DNA of 6,230 nt from Gammaproteobacteria bacterium (GCA_027067235.1 JALXFQ010000184.1:1-6230); one strand, 5' to 3'. Counted from the first letter of the stretch, positions 1-6,185 are shown. The notes: generated from the letters alone by a model not told the origin. Program-made: numbers and translations.

Positions 1-50
1 AATATGTCAGCGCATCCGAATCGCTCACCGGCCTGCAGCGAGTCCGGGCC

Positions 51-1676
51 ATGCAGGATATTATCAACCGTATAGGAGAACTTCTGGGGTTTCAGGTTAC
101 CCACGGCCGTTACCACGGGAAAAACGGTCCGGTGACCATAGACGGCCACTGGCGCTCCAATGCCGGTCATCAGTATCTGATCGAAGTGCGCACCGGTGTG
201 GACACGCCGCCCGACCCGGCGCGTATGCGCAATTTCGCACGTTTGCTGCACATGGCGGGAAAACTGCCGGAGCTGCATACCATTGTCTGTCTGTACGTGG
301 CGGACAGGGAAGAAGTGGATGAAGGGAAAATCCAGCAAACCTTGCTCGAGTCGCCAGGCAAGCCAGACCTGAGGGTGACCTCGGTCAGTTCCCTGATTCG
401 ACTCTATGAACTCATGCGTGCCAGCAAGGTCAGCCACGATGAAGTGGACAAGGTATTGTTCGAGGCCAGCGTTGATATTGATTCCCGGGTGCTTGCCCTG
501 GACCAGGAATTGCCGTCCGCGCCGGCGCCGGGTGAATCGCCGGGGCAACAGAAAGACACAGCCGGGCAGCCGCCGCAGCAGAAGTCTGCAGAGGGAACAG
601 AGCCTGCCGAACCGGCATCGGGCGCCCGCGAGATGGAGCAGGTTGCGCGCATGGTGGAAGAAGTCAGCCGGCCGGAAAAGGACAGCGAAGAGCCGGTCGA
701 GGCAGCTACGGCAAACGAACAGGTGCCGGAGCAGGATCAGGTGACCCGGAAAAAGGAAATTCATTTGACCAATCTGGCGTCGCGGCAGTCGGCCGCCGGT
801 GGCGCCATCTCCACGGAAAGCGCGCAGACCGAAACCACGGCTTCGCGGCCGGAAGACATCGCTGTCGGGTTCAATGCCACCCTGAACGAATCGAGCATGA
901 ATGCGATGCCGGATCTGCCCCAGGATTCCTGGCGCGACAGCCTGACCAGCTCTGATGAACAATTGTTCGACTCCATCAGTGGTACCCGCAAAAAACCATT
1001 TATCAGTATGGGACTGGGCAGGAAGAACGCCGGCAAGACAGACCGTACGAGCAGCCGCGAAGCCGGCGCCGATGCTGATGCGGACAAGAGCCCGGACGGC
1101 ATTTTCTCCGGTATTTTTTCCGGTCTTGGTCGCCAGTCGAAACCCGCGAAAACGCGTGGTGTTTCCATGGACAGCTTCGAGCAGGCGACCATAGAAGACC
1201 TGATCAAGCCCGATGCCGGTCCCCCGGTAGAGCGCAAGCCGGAGTTGAAGATACCAACGCTGGATGAATCCGCGCCGGCCGGCAAGGTTTCTACGCCGCA
1301 GAAAAGCGCAGAGGAGGCGAAAACGGCCGCAGACGTGAAGCGGGCAGCGTCTGATGCCGCCAAACCGAAATCTGCAGCGGGCGATGCCAGCCGGCCGCAA
1401 ATCGCTGCCGAACAGAAAGCGACAGTGACGCCTCCGGTTTTCTCGCCGGGCGAGGCGGGGAAAACCGCTACCCCGGCACATAGCAGCAAAGGCCAGCCAG
1501 CGGCGCTGGAACAGCACGCGGCGCTGATCCGTATCGTCTGCCGCCTGTGGCCTTACCCGGAATTCCGTGATTACGCAGTGGATGTGTTCAGTTGCGGAGC
1601 GAAGTCACATGATCTGGCGCGTGCCGACGTGGAGGAACTGCTGTCTCTGGTGGAGCTGCACAGCCGCCGGCGCTGA
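51..1676 (+). CDS. Uncharacterised protein with possible PD-(D/E)XK-like N-terminal domain and low-complexity middle
   Basis: I do not recognise this protein. From the ATG at 51 it is 541 residues long. Residues 1-150 look like a folded alpha/beta domain. D31 followed by the strand YLIEVRT (42-48, E45-V-R47) resembles the D...ExK core of Mrr/RecB-type nuclease folds, but with arginine in place of the catalytic lysine. Residues about 151-483 are rich in Ala, Pro, Glu, Ser and Lys and are probably mostly disordered, apart from a more hydrophobic island near 290-390. Residues 484-541 form a compact helical segment containing RLWPYPEFRDY and two cysteines (C497, C515). There is no signal peptide or membrane segment. 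The frame is open leftwards to base 3 with coding-like codons and no start other than a CTG at 33, and no Shine-Dalgarno precedes 51, so the gene may begin outside the window. It converges on the thiol oxidoreductase gene. DNA binding or scaffolding is only a guess. Confidence 0.8.
   Translation: MQDIINRIGELLGFQVTHGRYHGKNGPVTIDGHWRSNAGHQYLIEVRTGVDTPPDPARMRNFARLLHMAGKLPELHTIVCLYVADREEVDEGKIQQTLLESPGKPDLRVTSVSSLIRLYELMRASKVSHDEVDKVLFEASVDIDSRVLALDQELPSAPAPGESPGQQKDTAGQPPQQKSAEGTEPAEPASGAREMEQVARMVEEVSRPEKDSEEPVEAATANEQVPEQDQVTRKKEIHLTNLASRQSAAGGAISTESAQTETTASRPEDIAVGFNATLNESSMNAMPDLPQDSWRDSLTSSDEQLFDSISGTRKKPFISMGLGRKNAGKTDRTSSREAGADADADKSPDGIFSGIFSGLGRQSKPAKTRGVSMDSFEQATIEDLIKPDAGPPVERKPELKIPTLDESAPAGKVSTPQKSAEEAKTAADVKRAASDAAKPKSAAGDASRPQIAAEQKATVTPPVFSPGEAGKTATPAHSSKGQPAALEQHAALIRIVCRLWPYPEFRDYAVDVFSCGAKSHDLARADVEELLSLVELHSRRR
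1098..1124 (+). repeat. Short in-frame tandem repeat (GIFS-GIFS) inside the unknown protein
   Basis: Two imperfect 12-base units encode GIFS-GIFS followed by G (residues 350-358) within the long low-complexity part of the first gene. The reading frame is kept. It is a small internal repeat and not a mobile or CRISPR repeat. It sits next to the second of two GLGR motifs in this protein. Confidence 0.5.
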
Positions 1677-1712
1677 CGCAAACAAGCCTGCCGGGAGACG
1701 CGCGTCGGTCAA

Positions 1713-2327
1713 TCAGGCGGCTGCGGCCTTTCGCAGAGCGTCCTCTGGCACGGCCCCGGTCAGCTTCTGCTCATTGATGATGAAAGTCGGCACGCCGGTC
1801 AGCCCGATCTGGCGCGCTGCCGACAGGTTCTGTTCCAGTCGTTGTTGAAATTCGAGGTTGGTCCAGGCGTCGTTGATCATGCTCTCCGGTATATCGCACC
1901 CTGTTGCTATTTTTCGCAGTAGTGATTCATCGCCGATGTTCAGATTATCGACAAAAAAGGCCTGAAACAGCTTTCGGTGCAGATCATAGAACACCTCGGC
2001 GCCAGCGGATTTGGCGGCCTCGGCGAGCAACAGCGCCTTGCGGGAGTTGGTGGTGAAACTGCGCTCCGACAGCGCCAGGCCGTCGGTTTCCACCAGTTGC
2101 TGCAGGTTGTCCATCAGCATCTGCCAGCGCTCCGCGCTGTAGCCCAGCGCTGACAGCGGCATGCCTTCAGCCGGCGTTTGTGGATGTATCTCGACAAAAC
2201 GCCAGTTGATTTTCAGGTCGTATGCATCACGCAGTTTTTGCAGACGCGCATCGCCGACATAACAGAACGGACAGATATAGTCGCTGAAGGCGGTGACCAG
2301 CAATGGTGGTTTTTCTGACATGCCCAT
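1713..2327 (-). CDS. DsbA-family FrnE-like thiol oxidoreductase
   Basis: This is a 204-residue thioredoxin-fold protein of the DsbA superfamily, FrnE / 2-hydroxychromene-2-carboxylate isomerase-like branch. The N-terminal strand VTAFSDYICPFCYVG carries the CxxC active site (C19-P-F-C22). An all-helical insert follows at about residues 50-170. The cis-proline loop is TGVPTF (P180), after which come the last strands and helix. Length is normal for FrnE-like proteins. No signal peptide is visible, so it is probably cytoplasmic, unlike classical DsbA. It likely catalyses dithiol-disulfide exchange; the isomerase reaction is less likely because both active-site cysteines are present. An extra cysteine lies at 144. 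The start is uncertain between the ATGs at 2327 and 2321 (MGM). Neither has a clear Shine-Dalgarno, and a predicted transcription start falls on or next to them. It is divergent from yheS and convergent with the upstream unknown gene. The substrate is unknown. Confidence 0.9.
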   Translation of the reverse strand: MGMSEKPPLLVTAFSDYICPFCYVGDARLQKLRDAYDLKINWRFVEIHPQTPAEGMPLSALGYSAERWQMLMDNLQQLVETDGLALSERSFTTNSRKALLLAEAAKSAGAEVFYDLHRKLFQAFFVDNLNIGDESLLRKIATGCDIPESMINDAWTNLEFQQRLEQNLSAARQIGLTGVPTFIINEQKLTGAVPEDALRKAAAA

Positions 2328-2333
2328 GCCGCT

Positions 2334-2362
2334 ATCATACGCCTGTCTGACCCTTTCGTCAT
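2334..2362 (-). promoter_or_regulatory. Sigma70-like promoter of the FrnE-like gene
   Basis: On the minus strand, ATGACG (2362-2357, four of six matches to TTGACA) is followed after exactly 17 bases by TATGAT (2339-2334, five of six matches to TATAAT). The expected transcription start, about seven bases further on, falls near 2327, the first base of the upstream ATG. The mRNA would then be leaderless or nearly so, which fits the absence of a ribosome binding site. This is a consensus match by eye, without experimental support. Confidence 0.5.
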
Positions 2363-2378
2363 GCCAGCGTCAGGCAGG
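2342..2378. repeat. 10-bp inverted repeat in the divergent intergenic region
   Basis: CCTGTCTGAC (2342-2351) and GTCAGGCAGG (2369-2378) are reverse complements at nine of ten positions, separated by 17 bases. In a plus-strand transcript the odd pair would be G-U. The arms flank the -35 element of the FrnE-like gene, so the dyad could be an operator for a dimeric regulator acting on one or both divergent genes. It lacks a T-run, so it is not a typical terminator. Confidence 0.4.
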
Positions 2379-2398
2379 AAAACCGGCCTGATCGCAGG

Positions 2399-2404
2399 TA
2401 TAGT
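2399..2404 (+). promoter_or_regulatory. Possible -10 element for yheS
   Basis: TATAGT matches the sigma70 -10 consensus at five of six positions and lies nine bases before the yheS ATG. There is no convincing -35 at 16-18 bases upstream. If used, transcription would start at about 2411, giving a nearly leaderless message, in line with the missing Shine-Dalgarno. Weak evidence. Confidence 0.25.
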
Positions 2405-2412
2405 CCGCAGCC

Positions 2413-4296
2413 ATGATAAAGCTGATAAACCTTAGCCTGCAGCGCGGCGCCAAACGCCTGTTCGAAAACGCCAATGTCACCATTCACCCTGGCTGGCGCG
2501 TCGGCCTCACCGGCGCCAACGGCACCGGCAAGTCCAGCCTGTTTGCGCTGATCATGGACCAGATCCACGCCGATGAGGGTGAGGTGGAACTCCCTGGCAA
2601 TCCGGTTATTGCCTGGGTTTCTCAGGAAACACCGGACAGCGAGCGCAGCGCCCTGGAGTTTGCACTGGACGGTGACGCCGAACTGCGTGAAGTGGAAGCG
2701 GCCATGACCAACGCCAGCGATACCCAACTGGCCAATCTCCATGCCCGCATGGACGCCATCGACGGCTACACCGCGCCGTCACGCGCTGCGCGTTTGTTGC
2801 ACGGACTGGGTTTCCGCCAGGACCAGCTCGACCAGCCGGTGAGCACCTTCTCCGGCGGCTGGCGCATGCGCCTGAACCTGGCCCAGGCGCTGATGTGTCG
2901 CTCCGATATACTGTTGCTGGACGAACCCACCAACCACCTCGACCTGGAATCGGTGATCTGGCTGGAACAATGGCTGAAGCGTTACACCGGCACCTTGCTG
3001 CTGATCTCTCACGACCGCGAATTTCTCGACGGCGTGGCGCAGCACATCATGCACATCGAACATGGCCGCATTGATCTGTACACCGGCAACTACACCGCCT
3101 TCGAGCGCCAGCGTGCGGAAAAACTGGCGCAGCAGCAGGCCATGTACGAAGCGCAGCAGAAGGAAATTGCCCATTTGCAGCGCTTTGTCGATCGCTTCCG
3201 CGCCAAGGCCACCAAGGCCAGACAGGCGCAAAGCCGGGTCAAAGCGCTGGAACGCATGGAAAAAATCAGCGCCGCCCATGTGGATGCACCGTTTCATTTC
3301 GATTTTCTTGTACCGGAAAAAAGCTCGGACCCGCTGATGGCGCTGGAGCAGGTTGCCGCGGGCTATGGCGACATATCGATACTGGCGGACATCACTACCT
3401 CACTGCGTCCCGGCATGCGTCTCGGCCTGCTGGGCAACAATGGCGCGGGCAAGTCCACATTCATCAAGTTGCTGGCGGGCAAACTGGAGCCGCTGTCCGG
3501 CAACATCACCTGCGGCAAGGGGCTGAAAATTGGCTACTTCGCCCAGCATCAGCTGGAACAGCTGATACCGGAACAAAGCGCTCTGGATCACATGCTCAAC
3601 AGCCATGGCCACCTGAGCGAACAGCAGGCCCGTGACGCGTTGGGTGGTTTCGGGTTTCGTGGCGACCGCGTGACCGAACCGGTGGCGCCGTTCTCCGGCG
3701 GTGAAAAATCCCGCCTCGCCCTGGCCCTGATGATCCAGCGTAAACCCAATCTGCTGTTGCTCGACGAACCCACAAACCATCTGGATCTGGAAATGCGTCA
3801 CGCCCTGTCCGTGGCTCTGCAAGGCTACGAAGGCGCGCTGGTGCTGGTCTCCCACGACCGCCATCTGCTGCGCATCTGCTGCGACGAATTCCTGCTGGTC
3901 AAAGGCGGCAGCGTACACCACTACGACGGCGACCTCGACGACTACCGCAATCTGCTTGCCGAAGAAGACGAGTCGGAAAACCCCGCCGATCAGACCGCGC
4001 CTAAAGCCAAACCCGACCGCAAGCAACAACGCCGCCTCGACGCCGAACGCCGCAAACGGCTACAGCCCCTCACCAGCAAAATCAAAAAAATCGAACACGC
4101 CATGCAGCCGCTGGAAAAGGAAAAACAGCGCATCGAAAACCAGCTCGCCGATGCCGCGCTGTACAACACCGAAAACAGGGAAGCGCTGAAAGCGCTGCTG
4201 CAACAGCAGGGCGAGAACAGGCGCAAGCTGGAGGTTCTGGAGATGCAGTGGCTGGCGCTGAATGAGGAGCTGGAGGCGCTGAGCCAGAGTTGTTAG
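2413..4296 (+). CDS. yheS: ABC-F family ATPase, YheS-like
   Basis: This is a 627-residue soluble protein with two ABC ATPase domains and no membrane segments, the ABC-F pattern. Domain 1 has Walker A GANGTGKSS (34-42), signature FSGGW (146-150), Walker B ILLLDEP (166-172, catalytic E171) with EPTNHLD, and switch H200. A charged helical linker (about 225-300, including FRAKATKARQAQSR) is the P-site tRNA interaction motif region. Domain 2 has Walker A GNNGAGKST (341-349), signature FSGGE (427-431), Walker B LLLLDEP (447-453, E452) and switch H481. A basic, coiled-coil C-terminal tail covers about 530-620. Length and order match E. coli YheS (637 residues), as does the text around each motif. 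ABC-F proteins bind the ribosomal E site and relieve stalled translation; YheS is a housekeeping member and not a known antibiotic-resistance type. All catalytic residues are intact. The start is the ATG at 2413, because MIKLINLSLQ is the expected first strand. It has no clear ribosome binding site. Confidence 0.95.
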   Translation: MIKLINLSLQRGAKRLFENANVTIHPGWRVGLTGANGTGKSSLFALIMDQIHADEGEVELPGNPVIAWVSQETPDSERSALEFALDGDAELREVEAAMTNASDTQLANLHARMDAIDGYTAPSRAARLLHGLGFRQDQLDQPVSTFSGGWRMRLNLAQALMCRSDILLLDEPTNHLDLESVIWLEQWLKRYTGTLLLISHDREFLDGVAQHIMHIEHGRIDLYTGNYTAFERQRAEKLAQQQAMYEAQQKEIAHLQRFVDRFRAKATKARQAQSRVKALERMEKISAAHVDAPFHFDFLVPEKSSDPLMALEQVAAGYGDISILADITTSLRPGMRLGLLGNNGAGKSTFIKLLAGKLEPLSGNITCGKGLKIGYFAQHQLEQLIPEQSALDHMLNSHGHLSEQQARDALGGFGFRGDRVTEPVAPFSGGEKSRLALALMIQRKPNLLLLDEPTNHLDLEMRHALSVALQGYEGALVLVSHDRHLLRICCDEFLLVKGGSVHHYDGDLDDYRNLLAEEDESENPADQTAPKAKPDRKQQRRLDAERRKRLQPLTSKIKKIEHAMQPLEKEKQRIENQLADAALYNTENREALKALLQQQGENRRKLEVLEMQWLALNEELEALSQSC

Positions 4297-4365
4297 CCGA
4301 GCTAGATTTGTGGTGACAGTTGGCGCCGGTTGCTGAAATGCAGGTGCGTGGCTGGTGATGGGGAG
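4297..4365. other. Convergent gap between yheS and the anti-sigma gene
   Basis: This 69-base spacer separates the 3' ends of two convergent genes. I looked for a bidirectional terminator and found only a 4-bp stem (TAGC-CGA-GCTA, 4294-4304) without a T-run. Termination here is probably Rho-dependent or uses weak structures. No small gene is supported. Confidence 0.4.
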
Positions 4366-5124
4366 CTAACGAGCAAGCCTGTTAACTGCATTGGCAACCG
4401 CAATCAGACGGGTTGCAGGTTGTACACCGACCACGGCATAACCGACGAAATTATTGATCCAGTAGAATATGTGCAGATTATCCTGATCCATGTATTCGAA
4501 ACTGCTGTTGCTGTCGGCAGCAATACGGCGGATATAGATCGTCAGGCGTTCACCCTGAGTGTCTTCGTACATGAACTGGGCCGCCATGCGGTTGGTAGAC
4601 GGTAACAAACGTCCACCGATAAGGCGGAATCCGGAAGCCGCAAGGTCTGGAGCTTGCAGATCAGTATGCATTCTCTTGGATACCCACTGGTTCAGGGATG
4701 CACGCCGTATCGCCGGAATCTCCACCGGGTAATTTGGGTCACTGGAATAGACCTGATGCGCGAAGGCGGCTGGCTGCACGAGGTCTGTATAGGCGACGGC
4801 TTCAACATTCTTGTCATCTGCACTCTTCAGCGACCAGCCCAACAGGCCGGAAGCCAGCATGAGTAATATCGCCATGGCCGGGCGAAGCAGATGGTTCAGC
4901 CCGAAAACAGCCCGGCTCTTCGGCAGGCTTGTTCCCGGATGCTCCGCCAATACGGGATCGAAATGACGATGCAGGCGCTGTTGCAGGGCGCGGTAGTCGT
5001 CTACCTGTCTGGCCGCATCCCCATGGGTCGCCAGCCAGGCTTCCACTTCGATACGGCGTTGCGCGTCCAGCTGGTTATCAACGTAGGCATGGAGTTCCTC
5101 GCTACTGACGTGTTCTGGATTCAT
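4366..5124 (-). CDS. Membrane anti-sigma factor (COG5662-type)
   Basis: This 252-residue protein has the layout of a single-pass anti-sigma factor. Residues 1-60 are a cytoplasmic helical domain (SSEELHAYVDNQLDAQRR, as in RsiW/ChrR-like anti-sigma domains). A hydrophobic helix covers about 82-98, and about 150 periplasmic residues follow. The periplasmic part contains FRLIGGRLLPSTNRMAAQFM (167-186) and then YEDTQGERLTIYIRR, a pattern I know from proteobacterial transmembrane regulators encoded beside ECF sigma factors. The zinc motif (Hx3Cx2C) is missing, and the protein has no cysteine at all, so it should bind sigma without zinc. Its ATG overlaps the sigma stop codon (ATGA, 5121-5124), which implies translational coupling, and GGAGG lies five bases upstream. 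It is the last gene of the cytochrome-sigma-anti-sigma operon. By family, it would sequester the sigma factor until an envelope signal triggers release. The signal is unknown. Confidence 0.87.
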   Translation of the reverse strand: MNPEHVSSEELHAYVDNQLDAQRRIEVEAWLATHGDAARQVDDYRALQQRLHRHFDPVLAEHPGTSLPKSRAVFGLNHLLRPAMAILLMLASGLLGWSLKSADDKNVEAVAYTDLVQPAAFAHQVYSSDPNYPVEIPAIRRASLNQWVSKRMHTDLQAPDLAASGFRLIGGRLLPSTNRMAAQFMYEDTQGERLTIYIRRIAADSNSSFEYMDQDNLHIFYWINNFVGYAVVGVQPATRLIAVANAVNRLAR

Positions 5125-5636
5125 TGTAGCCTCCGAATGGGTTTGACGTTGGTTGCAGGTGGCTCAAGCAGTACTTTTCGCAAATGCTCGCGAGCACGGT
5201 GCAGGCGCGACATGACAGTTCCCTTTTTGATGCGCAGAACCGTGGCGGTCTCTGTATAGGAGAGTCCTTCAAGGGTTACCAGCAACAAAACTTCGCGTTG
5301 CGCTTCGGGCAACTGCTGCAGCGCCGCCTCGATATCATTCAGATGAGCCAGGGTTTCAGAACTGGCATGGCCGGATACTGTTTCGCCACAATATTCAGCC
5401 ATCCGGTCCGGACGATTCTGGTAGCGCCGGGCATCATTGACGAACTGATTGTGCATGACAGTAAAAAGCCATGCCCGCATATTGCTACCCGGCCGCCACA
5501 ACCGCAGTTTCCCCAAAGCTCTGGCCAGCGTTTCCTGAACCAGATCCTCGGCGGCATCGGGGTTGGCTAACAGGGCACGCGCATAGCGCCTCAGCCCGGG
5601 GATATGGCGGAGAACCTGTTCCGAATGGTTTTTCAA
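5121..5636 (-). CDS. ECF-family RNA polymerase sigma factor
   Basis: This 171-residue protein has the two-domain layout of group 4 (ECF) sigma factors. Region 2 covers about 12-75: LRRYARALLANPDAAEDLVQ followed by ETLARAL for core binding, then NMRAWLFTVMHNQFVNDARR for -10 melting and recognition. Region 4 covers about 105-152: LPEAQREVLLLVTLEGLSY, then the helix-turn-helix TETATVLRIKKGTVMSRLHR, which reads the -35. There is no extra C-terminal domain. The start codon is TTG at 5634-5636, because no ATG or GTG lies between it and the in-frame cytochrome stop eight codons upstream, and the next Met (53) would remove part of region 2. There is no good Shine-Dalgarno before it (only TGGA, very close). 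The gene follows the cytochrome P460 gene by 24 bases and overlaps the anti-sigma ATG. By family, it directs transcription of a small stress regulon, often including its own operon. The exact ECF group cannot be assigned by eye. Confidence 0.93.
   Translation of the reverse strand: MKNHSEQVLRHIPGLRRYARALLANPDAAEDLVQETLARALGKLRLWRPGSNMRAWLFTVMHNQFVNDARRYQNRPDRMAEYCGETVSGHASSETLAHLNDIEAALQQLPEAQREVLLLVTLEGLSYTETATVLRIKKGTVMSRLHRAREHLRKVLLEPPATNVKPIRRLQ
5130..5134 (-). promoter_or_regulatory. Strong Shine-Dalgarno for the anti-sigma gene
   Basis: GGAGG on the minus strand lies inside the last sigma codons (the Ile-Arg-Arg-Leu stretch), five bases before the anti-sigma ATG. Together with the ATGA overlap, it allows both coupled and independent initiation of the anti-sigma factor. 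Confidence 0.75.
5634..5636 (-). promoter_or_regulatory. TTG start codon of the sigma gene
   Basis: The first codon reads TTG on the minus strand, followed by AAA AAC CAT. The upstream in-frame codons run back to the TAG stop of the cytochrome gene without ATG or GTG. A rare start with a poor ribosome binding site suggests low initiation, probably helped by ribosomes ending on the cytochrome gene. Confidence 0.7.
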
Positions 5637-5660
5637 TGTCCAGTTGCGTTCACTGGCCGG

Positions 5661-6173
5661 CTACTTGACCACTGCGGGAAACGCCGCAGGCGTGGTGAAA
5701 ACCCAGTTGCGGCCTTTGACGGGGGTATGGCAGGCGATGCATTCCTGTTCAATCTTCGCATTTTCGCCATAAGGCGTGTAGTCAGCGCCCTTCCAGCGCG
5801 CCCAACCCCAGCCAGTGCCGTTTTCTGTCCATTTTTTGCTGTCCCTGAACATGAATTCGGCATGAACAAAAGCTTTCGGCGCAATCGCCGTCGGCCAGTT
5901 GACTTCTGCTGCTTCCTTCCACACGACTTTTCCTAGAATAGCGCCATCCGGCCACGGGTTGGTCTGGCCGTTGCGGGCCGCCTTGATGGCTACATCGTTG
6001 CCGAGAATCATGCGCAAGGTGTGATTGTCCACGCGATGAGAAATGGATATAACGCGCCAGTCGGCATAGTCAGCCGGGAATGCGATGCCGTTTGGGGAAG
6101 CCGGAATATCAACCGGCGCGGCCTGTGCAACAGATGAAAGTGCCAATGTGATCAGTACGGGTGTAATACGCAT
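5661..6173 (-). CDS. Secreted cytochrome P460-family haem protein
   Basis: This 170-residue protein has a Sec signal peptide: a short charged start, hydrophobic core PVLITLALSSVA, and cleavage expected after AQA (residue 18) or the next Ala. The mature part fits the cytochrome P460 domain: FPADYADWRVIS near the start, NPWPDGAILGKVVWKE (72-87), AFVHAEFMFRDSKKW, GWGWARWKG, and a C-terminal haem c site CIACH (145-149, axial ligand H149). P460 proteins are periplasmic beta-fold haem proteins. Classical members carry a lysine-haem crosslink and oxidise hydroxylamine, while cytochrome c'-beta relatives bind nitric oxide. K82 or K86 could be the crosslinking lysine, but I cannot align it reliably. 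It is the first gene of an apparent operon with an ECF sigma factor and its anti-sigma factor. A TGGAG ribosome binding site lies seven bases before the ATG. Length is normal for the family. Confidence 0.88.
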   Translation of the reverse strand: MRITPVLITLALSSVAQAAPVDIPASPNGIAFPADYADWRVISISHRVDNHTLRMILGNDVAIKAARNGQTNPWPDGAILGKVVWKEAAEVNWPTAIAPKAFVHAEFMFRDSKKWTENGTGWGWARWKGADYTPYGENAKIEQECIACHTPVKGRNWVFTTPAAFPAVVK

Positions 6174-6180
6174 GGAGTAT

Positions 6181-6185
6181 CTCCA
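6181..6185 (-). promoter_or_regulatory. Ribosome binding site of the cytochrome P460 gene
   Basis: TGGAG on the minus strand lies seven bases upstream of the ATG at 6173-6171. It supports that start, as does the complete signal peptide that begins there. Confidence 0.65.

Noticed and set aside
761..1489. 242-residue open frame on the minus strand opposite the unknown protein
   Set aside because: It lies wholly antisense to the longer plus-strand frame, has no recognisable domain, and its composition (Ala, Ser, Arg and Pro rich) is what the reverse of a GC-rich low-complexity gene gives.
1697..1706. Perfect palindrome GACGCGCGTC in the 36-base gap between the first two genes
   Set aside because: It has no loop and no T-run, so it is not a terminator. 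A 10-base GC palindrome is not surprising in GC-rich DNA.
2779..4029. Two long minus-strand frames (2779-3297 and 3400-4029) inside yheS
   Set aside because: yheS is unambiguous on the plus strand with every ATPase motif in place. The antisense frames mirror its codon bias and match no family.
2413..4296. ABC-F gene as an antibiotic-resistance determinant
   Set aside because: Motifs, length and linker follow housekeeping YheS and not the resistance-type ABC-F proteins, and no mobile element is nearby.
4393..4416. Stem GCAACC / GGTTGC near the 3' end of the anti-sigma gene
   Set aside because: It lies inside the coding region with an 11-12 base loop and no following T-run, so a terminator role is not supported.
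4330..5259. Plus-strand open frames opposite the anti-sigma and sigma genes (4330-4605, 4654-4866, 4891-5259)
   Set aside because: They are antisense to two well-supported genes, lack ribosome sites and show no domain.
5132..5628. TCCGAATGG occurs at both ends of the sigma gene (5132-5140 and 5620-5628)
   Set aside because: Only nine bases are shared, both copies are inside coding sequence in different frames, and nothing extends the match. This is likely chance.
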